64,000 nucleotides of DNA. Source: Filomicrobium insigne. GTDB taxonomy: Bacteria > Pseudomonadota > Alphaproteobacteria > Rhizobiales > Hyphomicrobiaceae. Positions within the stretch are counted from its first letter, which is position 1. Each line of letters opens with the position of its first letter. The notes under the pieces were generated by a model that was given only the letters and a program-made list of their open reading frames with translations, was not told the DNA's origin and did no database searches. Below are positions 17,181-25,679 of this stretch, piece by piece. The DNA is taken from the NCBI RefSeq assembly GCF_900104305.1, contig NZ_FNJC01000003.1, positions 62,001 through 126,000 of the forward strand, given 5' to 3'. The position numbers and the translations under genes were made by a program.

Positions 17181-18278
17181 CTAGTTGGCGAAGCGGAAGT
17201 GCATCACATCGCCGTCTTTGACGACGTATTCCTTGCCCTCAAGCCGCATTTTGCCCGCTTCCTTGGCCCCGGTTTCTCCGCCGAGGCTGATGTAATCGTC
17301 GTAACCGATCGTTTCGGCTCGGATGAAGCCCTTCTCGAAGTCAGTATGGATGACGCCGGCAGCCTGCGGAGCTCTGGTTCCCACCGTAATCGTCCACGCG
17401 CGAGCCTCTTTCGGCCCAACAGTGAAGTAGGTAACAAGATTGAGTAGGCGATAGCCAGCACGGATCAGGCGGTTGAGGCCGGGCTCTTTTAAACCGAGGT
17501 CACTCAGAAAAGCTTCGCGCTCGTCATCTTCAAGCCCGGCAAGCTCCGATTCAATTTTTGCCGAGATGACAACGGACTGAGCTCCTTGTTCGGCAGCGGC
17601 TTCGGCCACTTTTTGGGAATGGGCATTGCCATCCGCAGCCGAGCCCTCATCAACATTGCAGACATAGAGGACCGGCTTGGCTGTCAGCAGCTGCAGCATT
17701 TCAAACGCGCGCCGTTCTTCGTCCGTCAGAACGGCATGGCGCGCTGGTTTGCCGGCGCGTAGCAACTCAAGCGCTTTGTCAATAACCGCGAGTTGCGCCT
17801 TGGCTTCTTTGTCGCCGGATTTCGCGCGTTTTTCGAGGTTGAGCGTGCGCCGCTCGCAGCTCTCAAGGTCGGCAAGCATGAGCTCTGTCTCGACCGTCTC
17901 TGCGTCGGCAAGCGGATCAATACGGCCTTCAACGTGGGTGATATCGTCATCCTCGAAGCAACGCAGCACGTAAGCAATCGCATCGACTTCGCGGATATGA
18001 GACAGAAACTGGTTGCCGAGACCTTCACCCTTAGAGGCGCCTCGGACAAGTCCGGCGATATCGACGAATGTCAGCCGCGTCGGGATGATCTGCTGCGACT
18101 TGGAGATTGTCGCAAGTTTCTGGAGCCGGTCATCGGGAACCCCGACTTCACCGACGTTGGGTTCGATCGTGCAGAACGGATAATTCGCCGCTTCAGCTGC
18201 CGCCGTTTGGGTCAGCGCATTGAAGAGGGTCGACTTGCCGACGTTGGGCAAACCGACGATACCGCATTTAAAGCCCAT
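17181..18278 (-). CDS. ychF: Redox-responsive ATPase YchF (Obg-related)
   Basis: A 365-residue P-loop protein with G1 [12 protein letters not shown], the G3 region [21 protein letters not shown], the G4-position NVDE of the ATP-preferring YchF group, a coiled-coil insert and the C-terminal TGS domain ending [15 protein letters not shown]. In other bacteria YchF binds ribosomes and affects stress responses. It is the last gene of rplY-pth-ychF, a common order. Confidence 0.96.
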   Translation of the reverse strand: MGFKCGIVGLPNVGKSTLFNALTQTAAAEAANYPFCTIEPNVGEVGVPDDRLQKLATISKSQQIIPTRLTFVDIAGLVRGASKGEGLGNQFLSHIREVDAIAYVLRCFEDDDITHVEGRIDPLADAETVETELMLADLESCERRTLNLEKRAKSGDKEAKAQLAVIDKALELLRAGKPARHAVLTDEERRAFEMLQLLTAKPVLYVCNVDEGSAADGNAHSQKVAEAAAEQGAQSVVISAKIESELAGLEDDEREAFLSDLGLKEPGLNRLIRAGYRLLNLVTYFTVGPKEARAWTITVGTRAPQAAGVIHTDFEKGFIRAETIGYDDYISLGGETGAKEAGKMRLEGKEYVVKDGDVMHFRFAN

Positions 18279-18339
18279 GATTTATCCGGTCCTTTGAATG
18301 TTCTTTTTGCGTCCGGCGCTAAGGGGGAGCCTTGGAATA

Positions 18340-19083
18340 TCAGCTCCGGTTCGGGTCGCGTCCCTTGAGCCACTTTTGAAGATTTTCCGCAAGCGCGCTC
18401 TGCCGCTTTGACATGCGTTCGCCCGAGGGATGCCGTTTAGACGTAGGCCGCTTGAGTTCAGATGCGGCATCTGGAACGTCAGATGGTGAGGGGGCGGCCG
18501 CCTTCGAAGCCTCATCGGCCGAAGTGGCGCGCGCGACCTCCGAGAGAAAGCGGGCCTGATCTCCTTTAGCCAGACGGCCAGCGGATTTCGAAATGGCTTC
18601 GAGGAGCGGGTCTAGCCAATCCCGGTCAGCAGCAGAGAAATCGTGCAGCACATAGTGCGCGACAAGCTCCTTTTGGCCCGGATGGCCCACGCCGATCCGC
18701 ACACGCACATAGTCATTGCTAAGATGCGCCGAAATCGAGCGCAATCCGTTGTGTCCGGCATTCCCTCCGCCGGTTTTGACCTTGAGTTTGCCGGGCGCGA
18801 GGTCGATTTCGTCGTAAAGCACGACGATGTCTGCTTCTGAAATCTTCAGAAAACGCGCGGCTTCGCCAACAGCTTGCCCGGACTCGTTCATATATGTGTC
18901 AGGCTTGAGAATAAGGACGCGCTCGCCTGCAATCGTCCCTTCCGCTACGAGTCCCTTGAAGCGGCGACGAAATGCGCCAAACCCATGGTCCGCAGCAATG
19001 CGGTCGACCGCCATGAACCCGACGTTATGGCGGTTGCGCTCATATTTTGCTCCGGGATTGCCGAGGCCGACAAAAAGCTTCAT
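18340..19083 (-). CDS. pth: Peptidyl-tRNA hydrolase
   Basis: It releases tRNA from peptidyl-tRNA dropped by ribosomes. The motifs LFVGLGNPGAKYERNRHNVGF (catalytic His in RHNVG), KPDTYMNESGQAV, YDEIDLAPGKLKVKTGGG and GHNGLRSI are intact. At 247 residues it exceeds the usual 190 or so because of a C-terminal Ser/Ala/Lys-rich tail from about residue 185 that looks disordered. Between rplY and ychF in the same direction. Confidence 0.96.
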   Translation of the reverse strand: MKLFVGLGNPGAKYERNRHNVGFMAVDRIAADHGFGAFRRRFKGLVAEGTIAGERVLILKPDTYMNESGQAVGEAARFLKISEADIVVLYDEIDLAPGKLKVKTGGGNAGHNGLRSISAHLSNDYVRVRIGVGHPGQKELVAHYVLHDFSAADRDWLDPLLEAISKSAGRLAKGDQARFLSEVARATSADEASKAAAPSPSDVPDAASELKRPTSKRHPSGERMSKRQSALAENLQKWLKGRDPNRS

Positions 19084-19181
19084 GAGGCCTTCCGATGGCT
19101 TGGCGACATCTCATGAGGATCGCCGAAGGAACAGCGCGGAAGCCTTAAGCTCCTGCGCTGTCTCCGAATTCTAGCAGCACA

Positions 19182-19838
19182 TCAGCTCTTCTTTTCAGCA
19201 GCAGCAGCAGCAGCCGGTGCAGCAGCTTCCGCCGTAGTGGTAGCTTCTGTGTCTTCCTCTGCCTGCTGCTTACCGCGACCAACCACAGTAGCGACGGTGA
19301 AGTCGCGATCGGTGATGGTCGGCACTACGCCTTCAGGCATATTGATCGAAGAAACGTGGATCGAGCGACCGATCGGCACGCCAGCAAGATCGATGATGAA
19401 AGCAGCTGGGATCTTGTCGTAGGGGCACCAGACTTCAACGTCGTGGCGCACGATGTTCAAGACACCGCCGCGCTTCAGACCGGGTGATTGCGCTTCATTG
19501 ATAAAGCGGACCGGTATGAGAACACGGATCAAGCCGTCCTTACCAATGCGCAGAAAGTCGATGTGCACCGGCGTGTCACGCACGGGATCGAGCTGCATGT
19601 CGCGTGGAATGACGAGGCGCTCTTCACCGTCGATCTTCAGCTTGAATACCGTCGAGGTGAAATGACCCTTCAGGTATTGCTTCCAGATTTCATTATAGTC
19701 GAGGGCGATAGCCTCGGGTGGCTTGTTGTCGCCGTAGATTACGGCGGGAACTCTACCTTCGCGACGAACCTGGCGTGCGGCCCCCTTGCCAACACGCGGG
19801 CGCGCCAAGGCATCGAGCTCAACGGTCGATGTAGCCAT
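19182..19838 (-). CDS. rplY: 50S ribosomal protein L25, CTC type
   Basis: The 5S rRNA-binding protein of the large subunit. The 218-residue form has the N-terminal L25 domain (GKGAARQVRREGRVPAVIYG, RDTPVHIDFLRI) and the C-terminal TL5/CTC beta domain (HVSSINMPEGVVPTI). The tail is rich in Ala and Glu. The ATG at 19838 follows GGAGACG; a longer in-frame form has no family support. First gene of rplY-pth-ychF. Confidence 0.95.
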   Translation of the reverse strand: MATSTVELDALARPRVGKGAARQVRREGRVPAVIYGDNKPPEAIALDYNEIWKQYLKGHFTSTVFKLKIDGEERLVIPRDMQLDPVRDTPVHIDFLRIGKDGLIRVLIPVRFINEAQSPGLKRGGVLNIVRHDVEVWCPYDKIPAAFIIDLAGVPIGRSIHVSSINMPEGVVPTITDRDFTVATVVGRGKQQAEEDTEATTTAEAAAPAAAAAAEKKS

Positions 19839-19863
19839 TAGCTTGCGTCTCCAAATGCTAAGA

Positions 19864-19883
19864 GGGGCCCTGGATTGGGCCCC
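19864..19883 (-). promoter_or_regulatory. Leader hairpin upstream of rplY
   Basis: A perfect GC-only 7-bp stem, GGGGCCC/GGGCCCC, with a 6-base loop sits 25 bases before the rplY start. There is no U-tract, so a terminator is unlikely; it could be a translation-control or RNA-stability structure. Confidence 0.35.
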
Positions 19884-20095
19884 AAACACGCTGTGCGGCC
19901 TCCAAGGGTGCCGTCACGCGTCTCACACGATTTAAGTGAGAAGACTGGCTTATAACGGCATGGGGACCCCTTGGCAACGCACGATATACAATCGGCAACA
20001 CGCATTCGCCTTGATTGCAACGGTTTGTTCCGCCATGCGTTGGGCAGGTTCCGCCGGGTATGAACAACTATGCAGCCATTGGAGTGAATAAAATA

Positions 20096-21679
20096 ATGAG
20101 CACTACAACACGTGCGAAATACATGGCGTTGGGAGGCGCCATCAGCCTTTCTGTAGCCTGGCCACTGCCAATTCAGGCTGCTGACACAACTGTCCCAGTC
20201 TCCAATCCAGTTATTTTGGCGCAGGCAGGAAGCGGTGATGAACCTCATCCACGCGCAAAACAAAACCAAAAGGCTCAGGAAGAAAAGAAAAAGCAGCAGC
20301 AACAACGCAAGCAAGAGCAACGGTCTGAACGCAAGGAAAAACGCGAGCAAAAGAAGGACGATCACGCAGAGCGTAAGCGGGAGCGACGCGACGATCGCAA
20401 GGAAAACAAAGAACGCAAGCGCGACCAAAAAGCCGAGCGGAAAGAAGATCGCGCACAGCACAAGGAAGAACGACGCGAGGACCGTAAGGACAATCGCGAA
20501 CAAAAGCGCGAGAACAAGGCCGAGCGCAAAGAGGATCGCGCGCAACGCCAAGAAGAGCGGCGGGATGATCGTCAGGACAATCGCGAACAAAAGCGCGAGA
20601 ATAAAGCCGAGCGCAAAGAGGATCGTGCACAGCGTAAGGAAGAGCGACGCGACGATCGTCAAGAGAACCGCGAGCGCAATCGTGCCGATCGCAAGGACGA
20701 TAGACGCGATGAGCGTCGGGAAAAGCGCGAACAGCGGCGCGCGGGACCGAGCGAAGGCCGCAAAGGTCGCGAGGGTAATATCTCGGAAATTCGACGCCAG
20801 CGTAAAGAGCGCCGCGAGGGTGGTCGGGTAGTTATTGAAGAACCGGGCAACCGTCGCATAATTCGCGAAGGCCGGCGCACGATTATCCGTCACGATGATG
20901 CCGATCGCTTCCGCCGCAATGCACGCAATGTCGATGTCCGCCGGCGCAACGGCGAGCGGATCACCACGATCACACGCCCCAACGGTGTTACAATCATTAC
21001 CATCGAAGATGAAAACGGTCGCTTGCTGCGACGCGTCCGGCGTGGACGTGACGGCCGCGAAGTTGTGCTTATCGACAACCGTCGCCATCACCGTCACGGG
21101 CCGGATCGGCGTGGCGATAACGTGCTCTGGTTCCTTTTAGACCTCACCATGCCGCGGGTGAACATTGAGCGCCGCTACTATGTTGTGGACGCCGATAGGG
21201 CCTCGGAAGACGATCTGTATGACACGCTGATTGCACCGCCGGTCGTCGATATCGAGCGTGAATACTCGCTTGATGAGGTGCGCTACAACTATCCGCTGCG
21301 CGCCAGAATGCGTTCGGTCAACCTCAACACGGTCAACTTTGAGTTCGGTTCGTGGGAGCTTGATAACGAAGCGCTCGACCACCTGGAAGAGGTTGCGCGG
21401 GCGATCAATCGCGCTCTGGATCGGAACCCGAATGAGATCTTCCTGATCGAAGGACACACGGACGCCGTCGGCGAGGATGAAGACAATCTCACATTGTCTG
21501 ATCGTCGTGCCGAAAGCGTCGCGATTGTCCTGAGCGAAGATTTCGGCATTCCCCCCGAAAACCTGACGACACAGGGATATGGTGAGGAATACTTGCTGGT
21601 TGAGACACCAGAACCGGAGCGCAGAAATCGGCGCGTGACCATCCGGCGAATTACGCCTCTTCTAAGCCGGAACCGCTAA
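20096..21679 (+). CDS. OmpA-family outer membrane protein with charged repeat region
   Basis: A 527-residue exported protein. Signal peptide at residues 1-29 (cleavage near IQAAD). Residues about 45-245 are almost only K, R, E, D, Q and N, including three 29-residue tandem repeats (KAERKEDRAQ...). A middle segment RRVRRGRDGREVVLID leads to a C-terminal OmpA peptidoglycan-binding domain (about 400-520: FLIEGHTDAVGEDEDN, LSDRRAESVAIVL, TTQGYGEEYLL, RRNRRVTI). It likely links the outer membrane or periplasm to peptidoglycan through a long charged rod. Start chosen at 20096 by its signal peptide and upstream GGAG. Confidence 0.88.
   Translation: MSTTTRAKYMALGGAISLSVAWPLPIQAADTTVPVSNPVILAQAGSGDEPHPRAKQNQKAQEEKKKQQQQRKQEQRSERKEKREQKKDDHAERKRERRDDRKENKERKRDQKAERKEDRAQHKEERREDRKDNREQKRENKAERKEDRAQRQEERRDDRQDNREQKRENKAERKEDRAQRKEERRDDRQENRERNRADRKDDRRDERREKREQRRAGPSEGRKGREGNISEIRRQRKERREGGRVVIEEPGNRRIIREGRRTIIRHDDADRFRRNARNVDVRRRNGERITTITRPNGVTIITIEDENGRLLRRVRRGRDGREVVLIDNRRHHRHGPDRRGDNVLWFLLDLTMPRVNIERRYYVVDADRASEDDLYDTLIAPPVVDIEREYSLDEVRYNYPLRARMRSVNLNTVNFEFGSWELDNEALDHLEEVARAINRALDRNPNEIFLIEGHTDAVGEDEDNLTLSDRRAESVAIVLSEDFGIPPENLTTQGYGEEYLLVETPEPERRNRRVTIRRITPLLSRNR
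20429..20689 (+). repeat. Three tandem 87-base repeats
   Basis: Units at 20429-20515, 20516-20602 and 20603-20689 each code for 29 residues starting KAERKEDRAQ. Units 1 and 2 are closest; the end of unit 3 has diverged. A degenerate copy precedes them. The number of units may vary between strains. Confidence 0.85.
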
Positions 21680-21703
21680 ACGAACGCGCGCAAGAAGTAA
21701 TGC

Positions 21704-21730
21704 AAAGGGCCGGTTCGACCGGCCCTTTTT
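21704..21730 (+). terminator. Rho-independent terminator
   Basis: Perfect 10-bp stem AAAGGGCCGG/CCGGCCCTTT, 5-base loop, ending in five T. It lies 24 bases after the OmpA-family gene. Confidence 0.9.
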
Positions 21731-21755
21731 CGTTCAGTAGAGAGGAACGCGTGGA

Positions 21756-23165
21756 TCAGGTTTCTCCGGCGGTGCGCAGGTCACCGCGCGATCCGCCCAT
21801 GGCAAGCCCCAGAGCAAACGCGCCGCAGCCAATGATCAACGTCGCGGCCGAAAGGATCAGGAGGACCGAGTATTTGTGTTCGAACCCAGTCAGTGAAGCG
21901 ACAATATTAGAGTAGCCCGAAGACTCTGTGAAATAGAGCGCAGCCGCAGTCAGCGCGGCGAAAAACCCGGTGAGGTAACTCCAGACCGGGACATTATGAT
22001 ACCCGCCCCAGAGCGAGAAAAACACAACTGGCGCAAGGAACATAGAAGCTGTTCCCGATACAGCAACCGCGGCGAACAGGTCCTTGGATCCAAGGAACAC
22101 CATGATGAGACCGCCGAGCAGGAACAACGCCATGGCCTTGCGTCCATTGGCGAGCGTCGGTCGCGCAAGCCGCATGTCAACAACCGTCAGTTTTGCCGCG
22201 CTGGAGTACGTTGAATCGATCGTCGACATGCAAGACACGACCAGCGCAACGTTGAACACGAGCATTGGCCCGTCGCCGATGAGCCGCGTTAGGGTTGGAA
22301 TAAAGGCCTCTCCTTCGGCCTTCGAGAGGCCGGACCACACGCCGAGGAGGCCGAACGCGAGGATGCATAGGATGGAAATCCAACCGGCATGGTAGAAGCT
22401 CGCCATAGTTGTGCGTCGGTCGGCGATGAAGCCCCGATCCATCATAACCGGATCGTGCATTGGGTAGCTCCACACCTGCAGCAAAGCGACCGCCAACAAT
22501 GCCCAGCCGGGATTGGTCATATCGGCAGAGGAGGCCGTGACTGCTGCAATGTCGAACGTTCCGGTTGACAAAGCGATGCCGGCGAGAAGAGCCAGCGCGA
22601 TCAGAAATACCGCCATTTGGAATACGTCGGTTCGGATCGAAGCGTTGAGCCCACCCACGAGTGAATAGCCCAGTGTCACGGCGCCGACGAGCAGAATGGA
22701 AGCGACATAAGCCACGGACCCGTCGGTTCCGAAGATAAGCCCGATCACCAGCAAATTGGCGAACACTTCTGAGAGCAACCGAACGCCAATAACAAAATTG
22801 TACGTGGACGTTCCAACACTGCCGAAGCGGGCTTGGAGAAAGGCCTGCACGCTTTCAAAGCCATTGCGAAAGCGCAGACTGGAAATGATCCAGGCGCCGG
22901 TCAGAAATGACAGGTAATAGGCGGTATAGGAGAGCGCACCCGCAATTCCAAAAGCGTACCCAAGGATTGCCGCGTTGAGAATTGACCGGGCAAAAATCCA
23001 GGTTGTGACCTGGGACAGGGTCAGCGCCACGACACCTGGGGTTCTGCCATCAGGATGGTGGCCGCGATAAAAAGAAAGAAATGTCTTCGCTCGCGGACTG
23101 AGCCACATGCTGGCAATCGCAACGACAGCAATAACCGCGATAAGCGTAGAGATATTGTCCGGCAT
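21756..23165 (-). CDS. Sodium:solute symporter family (SSS) transporter
   Basis: A 469-residue inner-membrane protein with about 12-13 hydrophobic helices. The SSS pattern includes the N-terminal FYRGHHPDGRTPGVVALTLSQ, the TM1-like TWIFARSILNA, GLNASIRTDVFQMAVFL (typical GG.xA...TD.xQ) and a serine-rich STIDSTYSSAAKL segment equivalent to sodium-site helix 8. The substrate cannot be inferred. It is a lone gene, convergent with the OmpA-family gene. Confidence 0.88.
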   Translation of the reverse strand: MPDNISTLIAVIAVVAIASMWLSPRAKTFLSFYRGHHPDGRTPGVVALTLSQVTTWIFARSILNAAILGYAFGIAGALSYTAYYLSFLTGAWIISSLRFRNGFESVQAFLQARFGSVGTSTYNFVIGVRLLSEVFANLLVIGLIFGTDGSVAYVASILLVGAVTLGYSLVGGLNASIRTDVFQMAVFLIALALLAGIALSTGTFDIAAVTASSADMTNPGWALLAVALLQVWSYPMHDPVMMDRGFIADRRTTMASFYHAGWISILCILAFGLLGVWSGLSKAEGEAFIPTLTRLIGDGPMLVFNVALVVSCMSTIDSTYSSAAKLTVVDMRLARPTLANGRKAMALFLLGGLIMVFLGSKDLFAAVAVSGTASMFLAPVVFFSLWGGYHNVPVWSYLTGFFAALTAAALYFTESSGYSNIVASLTGFEHKYSVLLILSAATLIIGCGAFALGLAMGGSRGDLRTAGET

Positions 23166-23443
23166 GGGCGGCGGCTCCCCGTATGTGTTCGCTCATCGAT
23201 ACACCGTGGGCCGCAAATGCCAACTCCCCCAACTAAGTCATGACGCGAACGTGAGCCAACTAGAAAAGCGCGTGACCTAGCTTGAGCCGTGAGCAAACAC
23301 TGGGCAATAACGGAAATGGTGTTAGCCATCGATCAGCCGCAATCGAGGCGTCTCAAAATCCGCGCCTGAAGGAGAGATTCGGGCGCTGTTGAGGTCCGGC
23401 CGGGGCCGATTGTCGGCGCCGGGACCCGTGGAAACATAAAGCC

Positions 23444-23566
23444 ATGAAAACCTGTGTGAGCCTTTTAGTGGCCAGCTTGCTGGCGGCCGTGCTTCTTGGT
23501 GGCTGCGCGGGAGCCGATGCGGATGGTGGACCGCCGCCAGAAATTTCCGATCCAGCCGGAAGATAA
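23444..23566 (+). CDS. Very small lipoprotein (40 residues)
   Basis: A 40-codon frame starting with ATG at 23444 encodes MKTCVSLLVASLLAAVLLGG, then Cys21, giving a textbook lipobox LGGC after a hydrophobic signal. The mature part is only 20 residues, acidic and Pro/Gly-rich (C.GADADGGPPPE...). A strong terminator lies 57 bases downstream, which supports it being a real transcription unit. It resembles small entericidin-like lipoproteins in size only. Function unknown. Confidence 0.7.
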   Translation: MKTCVSLLVASLLAAVLLGGCAGADADGGPPPEISDPAGR

Positions 23567-23622
23567 GGAGGCAGCCCTTACCTCTTCGGCAGTTGATAAG
23601 CGCTTGGCAAGGGAACGAGCAC

Positions 23623-23656
23623 CGCCTCCGGCTTAGCCGCCGGAGGCGAAATTTTT
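23623..23656 (+). terminator. Rho-independent terminator of the small lipoprotein gene
   Basis: Perfect 10-bp stem CGCCTCCGGC/GCCGGAGGCG, 6-base loop, then AAATTTTT. It sits between convergent small genes. Confidence 0.85.
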
Positions 23657-23717
23657 GTCAAGATACTGAATAGTTTGAGGGGCGTGGACCCGCTTGAGGG
23701 CCAGACGCCACAGCTCT

Positions 23718-23954
23718 TTAACGAGCGAGTTTAAGACCGGTCGGGGATTTGGTGTTTGAAGAGCTGGAGCCTGAGGGCGCTTTAATCTTGATGCACTTCG
23801 TGCTGCCGCTGCCAGGCTGGGTTGTGTAGTAGCAGAATGTGCAGCGCGTGCCGTCCGGATGGTAGGTGTTTGTACAGACTTTCTTGGCCATTGCAGAGCC
23901 TGAAGCCAAGACACCTAAAGCGAGAGCGAGAGTAAAAACGGTGGTCCTCAACAT
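23718..23954 (-). CDS. Small secreted Cys-containing hypothetical protein
   Basis: A 78-residue protein with a clear signal peptide (MLRTTVFTLALALGVLASGS, cleavage after AMA). The mature part has four Cys in VCTNTYHPDGTRCTFCYY and STKCIKI, then a Ser/Pro-rich basic tail. The ATG at 23954 follows GGAG nine bases upstream. Export and possible disulfides are clear; the family is not recognised. It resembles in layout the Cys-rich protein at 40496. Confidence 0.7.
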   Translation of the reverse strand: MLRTTVFTLALALGVLASGSAMAKKVCTNTYHPDGTRCTFCYYTTQPGSGSTKCIKIKAPSGSSSSNTKSPTGLKLAR

Positions 23955-24083
23955 GTCCGTGTCTCCTTTTTCGATCACTTAAACGGCGCGACATTGCGCT
24001 GTTGAAGAGTTCGTCGGGGCGACAGCGGAAAAGGTTCAAAAAAATATTCAGCGAAGAGCAAGTTGTTCGATTTGAACTGAAAT

Positions 24084-25025
24084 TCAACGGCCTAGGATCG
24101 CGATAAGGCTGGTGAGTGTCACAAGAGAAAGTACTGTTGAAACAACGATAACGGCGTTCGAACGGGCAACGAATGCACCGTATTGTTGCGCGAGAATAAA
24201 TACAGTCACTCCTGTGGGGACCGCAGCCATAATGACGGCAATCGCGGCCAGCGGTTCTTCCAGCTTAAGCACCCAGTAGGCGAGCCAGAACGTAAGGAGT
24301 GGATGCAAAACGAGTTTGGTAAGGACCACCCAGCCAACTTCCACGCGTTCCCCTTTGACCGTCGCGCCGGCCATAAAAAGCCCTGCCGAAAAGAGCGAGC
24401 ACGGGATGAATGCATCCCCAAGGAGTTGAAAGCCATTTGCAATAGCCTCGGGAATGAAAATCCCAGACCAGGAAACTAAAAGGCCTGCGATGGTTGCAAC
24501 GATCATGGGGTTTCGAATGAGACCGCGCAACGAAGCTTGGAGAATGCGTCCCCCATCGCGACACTTGTCGGCTTCGGCGATGATGATCGCCAAAGGCATG
24601 AGGAGCGCGACGGGCAGAACGACACCGATGATGCCCGGTACGAGTACCGTTTCCCCAAATACAATTAAGACAAGCGGCAGTCCGACATAGCCGGTGCTGG
24701 AGAATGTTGCGGCGAGCGCATGCAGCCCGTTGGCAGTCAGGCTCTCAGGAAAAACAGTGCGTGCGATCAGCAAGCTTATGGCGAACATCGCCAGCATGCC
24801 GCCCCCTAGAGCACCGAGAAATGGCCAGTTGAAGAACTCGCCGACCGGAACACGCGCGAGCGAGATGAATATCAACGCGGGCAGGGAAACCAGAAAAACA
24901 AAACCACTGAGTATCTCGCTGCTACCACGTTTCAGAATGCGAAAACGCTCAAAAAGGTAGCCGGCCAACATTACTCCGAACAGCGGAAGAATGGTGTTCA
25001 AGGCGTTGATTGACAATGGATCCAC
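24084..25025 (-). CDS. AEC family transporter
   Basis: A 313-residue membrane protein with ten hydrophobic helices in two halves, typical of the auxin efflux carrier (AEC) family: N-terminal LPLFGVMLAGYLFERF, central NPMIVATIAGLLVSWSGI with ANGFQLLGDAFIPCSLFSAGLFM, and the C-terminal MAAVPTGVTVFILAQQYG. Bacterial members move organic acids such as malate. The start is GTG at 25025 and its ribosome site is weak. Confidence 0.85.
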   Translation of the reverse strand: MDPLSINALNTILPLFGVMLAGYLFERFRILKRGSSEILSGFVFLVSLPALIFISLARVPVGEFFNWPFLGALGGGMLAMFAISLLIARTVFPESLTANGLHALAATFSSTGYVGLPLVLIVFGETVLVPGIIGVVLPVALLMPLAIIIAEADKCRDGGRILQASLRGLIRNPMIVATIAGLLVSWSGIFIPEAIANGFQLLGDAFIPCSLFSAGLFMAGATVKGERVEVGWVVLTKLVLHPLLTFWLAYWVLKLEEPLAAIAVIMAAVPTGVTVFILAQQYGAFVARSNAVIVVSTVLSLVTLTSLIAILGR

Positions 25026-25141
25026 CTATGCGACGGGGCGTCGGGCATAGGTCAGCCGATTAAAGAAAAAGGCTTTGACGATCCCCCGAACTACCACATG
25101 AATGACAGCGATTTTTGAGAGCGGCAATTAGATTGCTTCTA

Positions 25142-25588
25142 TTAAGAAAGCTTCAGCAGATCGGCGCACAAACGCTCGGCGTCGCGGTCTTGCAGGAGCT
25201 CTGCGGTTGCTTCCTGCGCGGCGCGCCAATGGGGCATCGCAGCAATAAGGGCATCGCGGCCGGCGGCCGTAAGCGTCATCCGACGACTCCGCTTGTCAGT
25301 CTCATCGGCGCTCATGTCTACGAGCCCCCGCCGCACAAGCGGCTTGAGGTTGGCGGTTAGAGTTGTGCGGTCCAGCGCGAGTACTGACGCAACGTCCCCC
25401 ATCGTCGGGGGCTGCGGCCTGTTAAGCGACATCAGTAGCGAGAACTGCCCGCTGGTCAGGTTGACGGGTCTCAGTGCTTCGTCATAGCGGCGCGCCAGCG
25501 TTCTTGCTGCACGGCGTACGTGCAGGCAGAGGCACGCATCGCGGACTTCCAAGGTGAGTGAAAACGGCAGGTTATCGATTTTTGACAT
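25142..25588 (-). CDS. MarR-family transcriptional regulator
   Basis: A 148-residue winged-helix protein: helix-turn-helix PTMGDVASVLALDRTTLTANLKPL, wing segment ETDKRSRRMTLTAAGRDAL, with dimer helices at both ends. Two Cys near the N terminus (CLCLH) could sense oxidants. The start codon lies 12 bases from a perfect palindrome GTTGATATCAAC (25600-25611), a typical MarR operator, and the gene is divergent from the propeller/MoaD/cupin set. It likely represses itself and that set. Confidence 0.9.
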   Translation of the reverse strand: MSKIDNLPFSLTLEVRDACLCLHVRRAARTLARRYDEALRPVNLTSGQFSLLMSLNRPQPPTMGDVASVLALDRTTLTANLKPLVRRGLVDMSADETDKRSRRMTLTAAGRDALIAAMPHWRAAQEATAELLQDRDAERLCADLLKLS

Positions 25589-25599
25589 GAAACAATAAT

Positions 25600-25611
25600 G
25601 TTGATATCAAC
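25600..25611. promoter_or_regulatory. MarR operator candidate
   Basis: The perfect 12-base palindrome GTTGATATCAAC lies 12 bases upstream of the marR-type start and 69 bases upstream of the divergent beta-propeller gene. TTGATATCAA cores are frequent in MarR-family operators. Confidence 0.7.
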
Positions 25612-25679
25612 CCAAATTGTCTAGGGCTCTTGACTGCGGCATTCCGCGATGCCGGCCCTCAACCAACGGGAGCGCGTAA

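Noticed and set aside
19838-21097. Long minus-strand frame of 419 codons with a very hydrophobic, membrane-like product
   Set aside because: It is the antisense of the OmpA-family gene; Lys/Arg/Glu codons read backwards give Leu, Phe and Ala, so the membrane look is an artefact.
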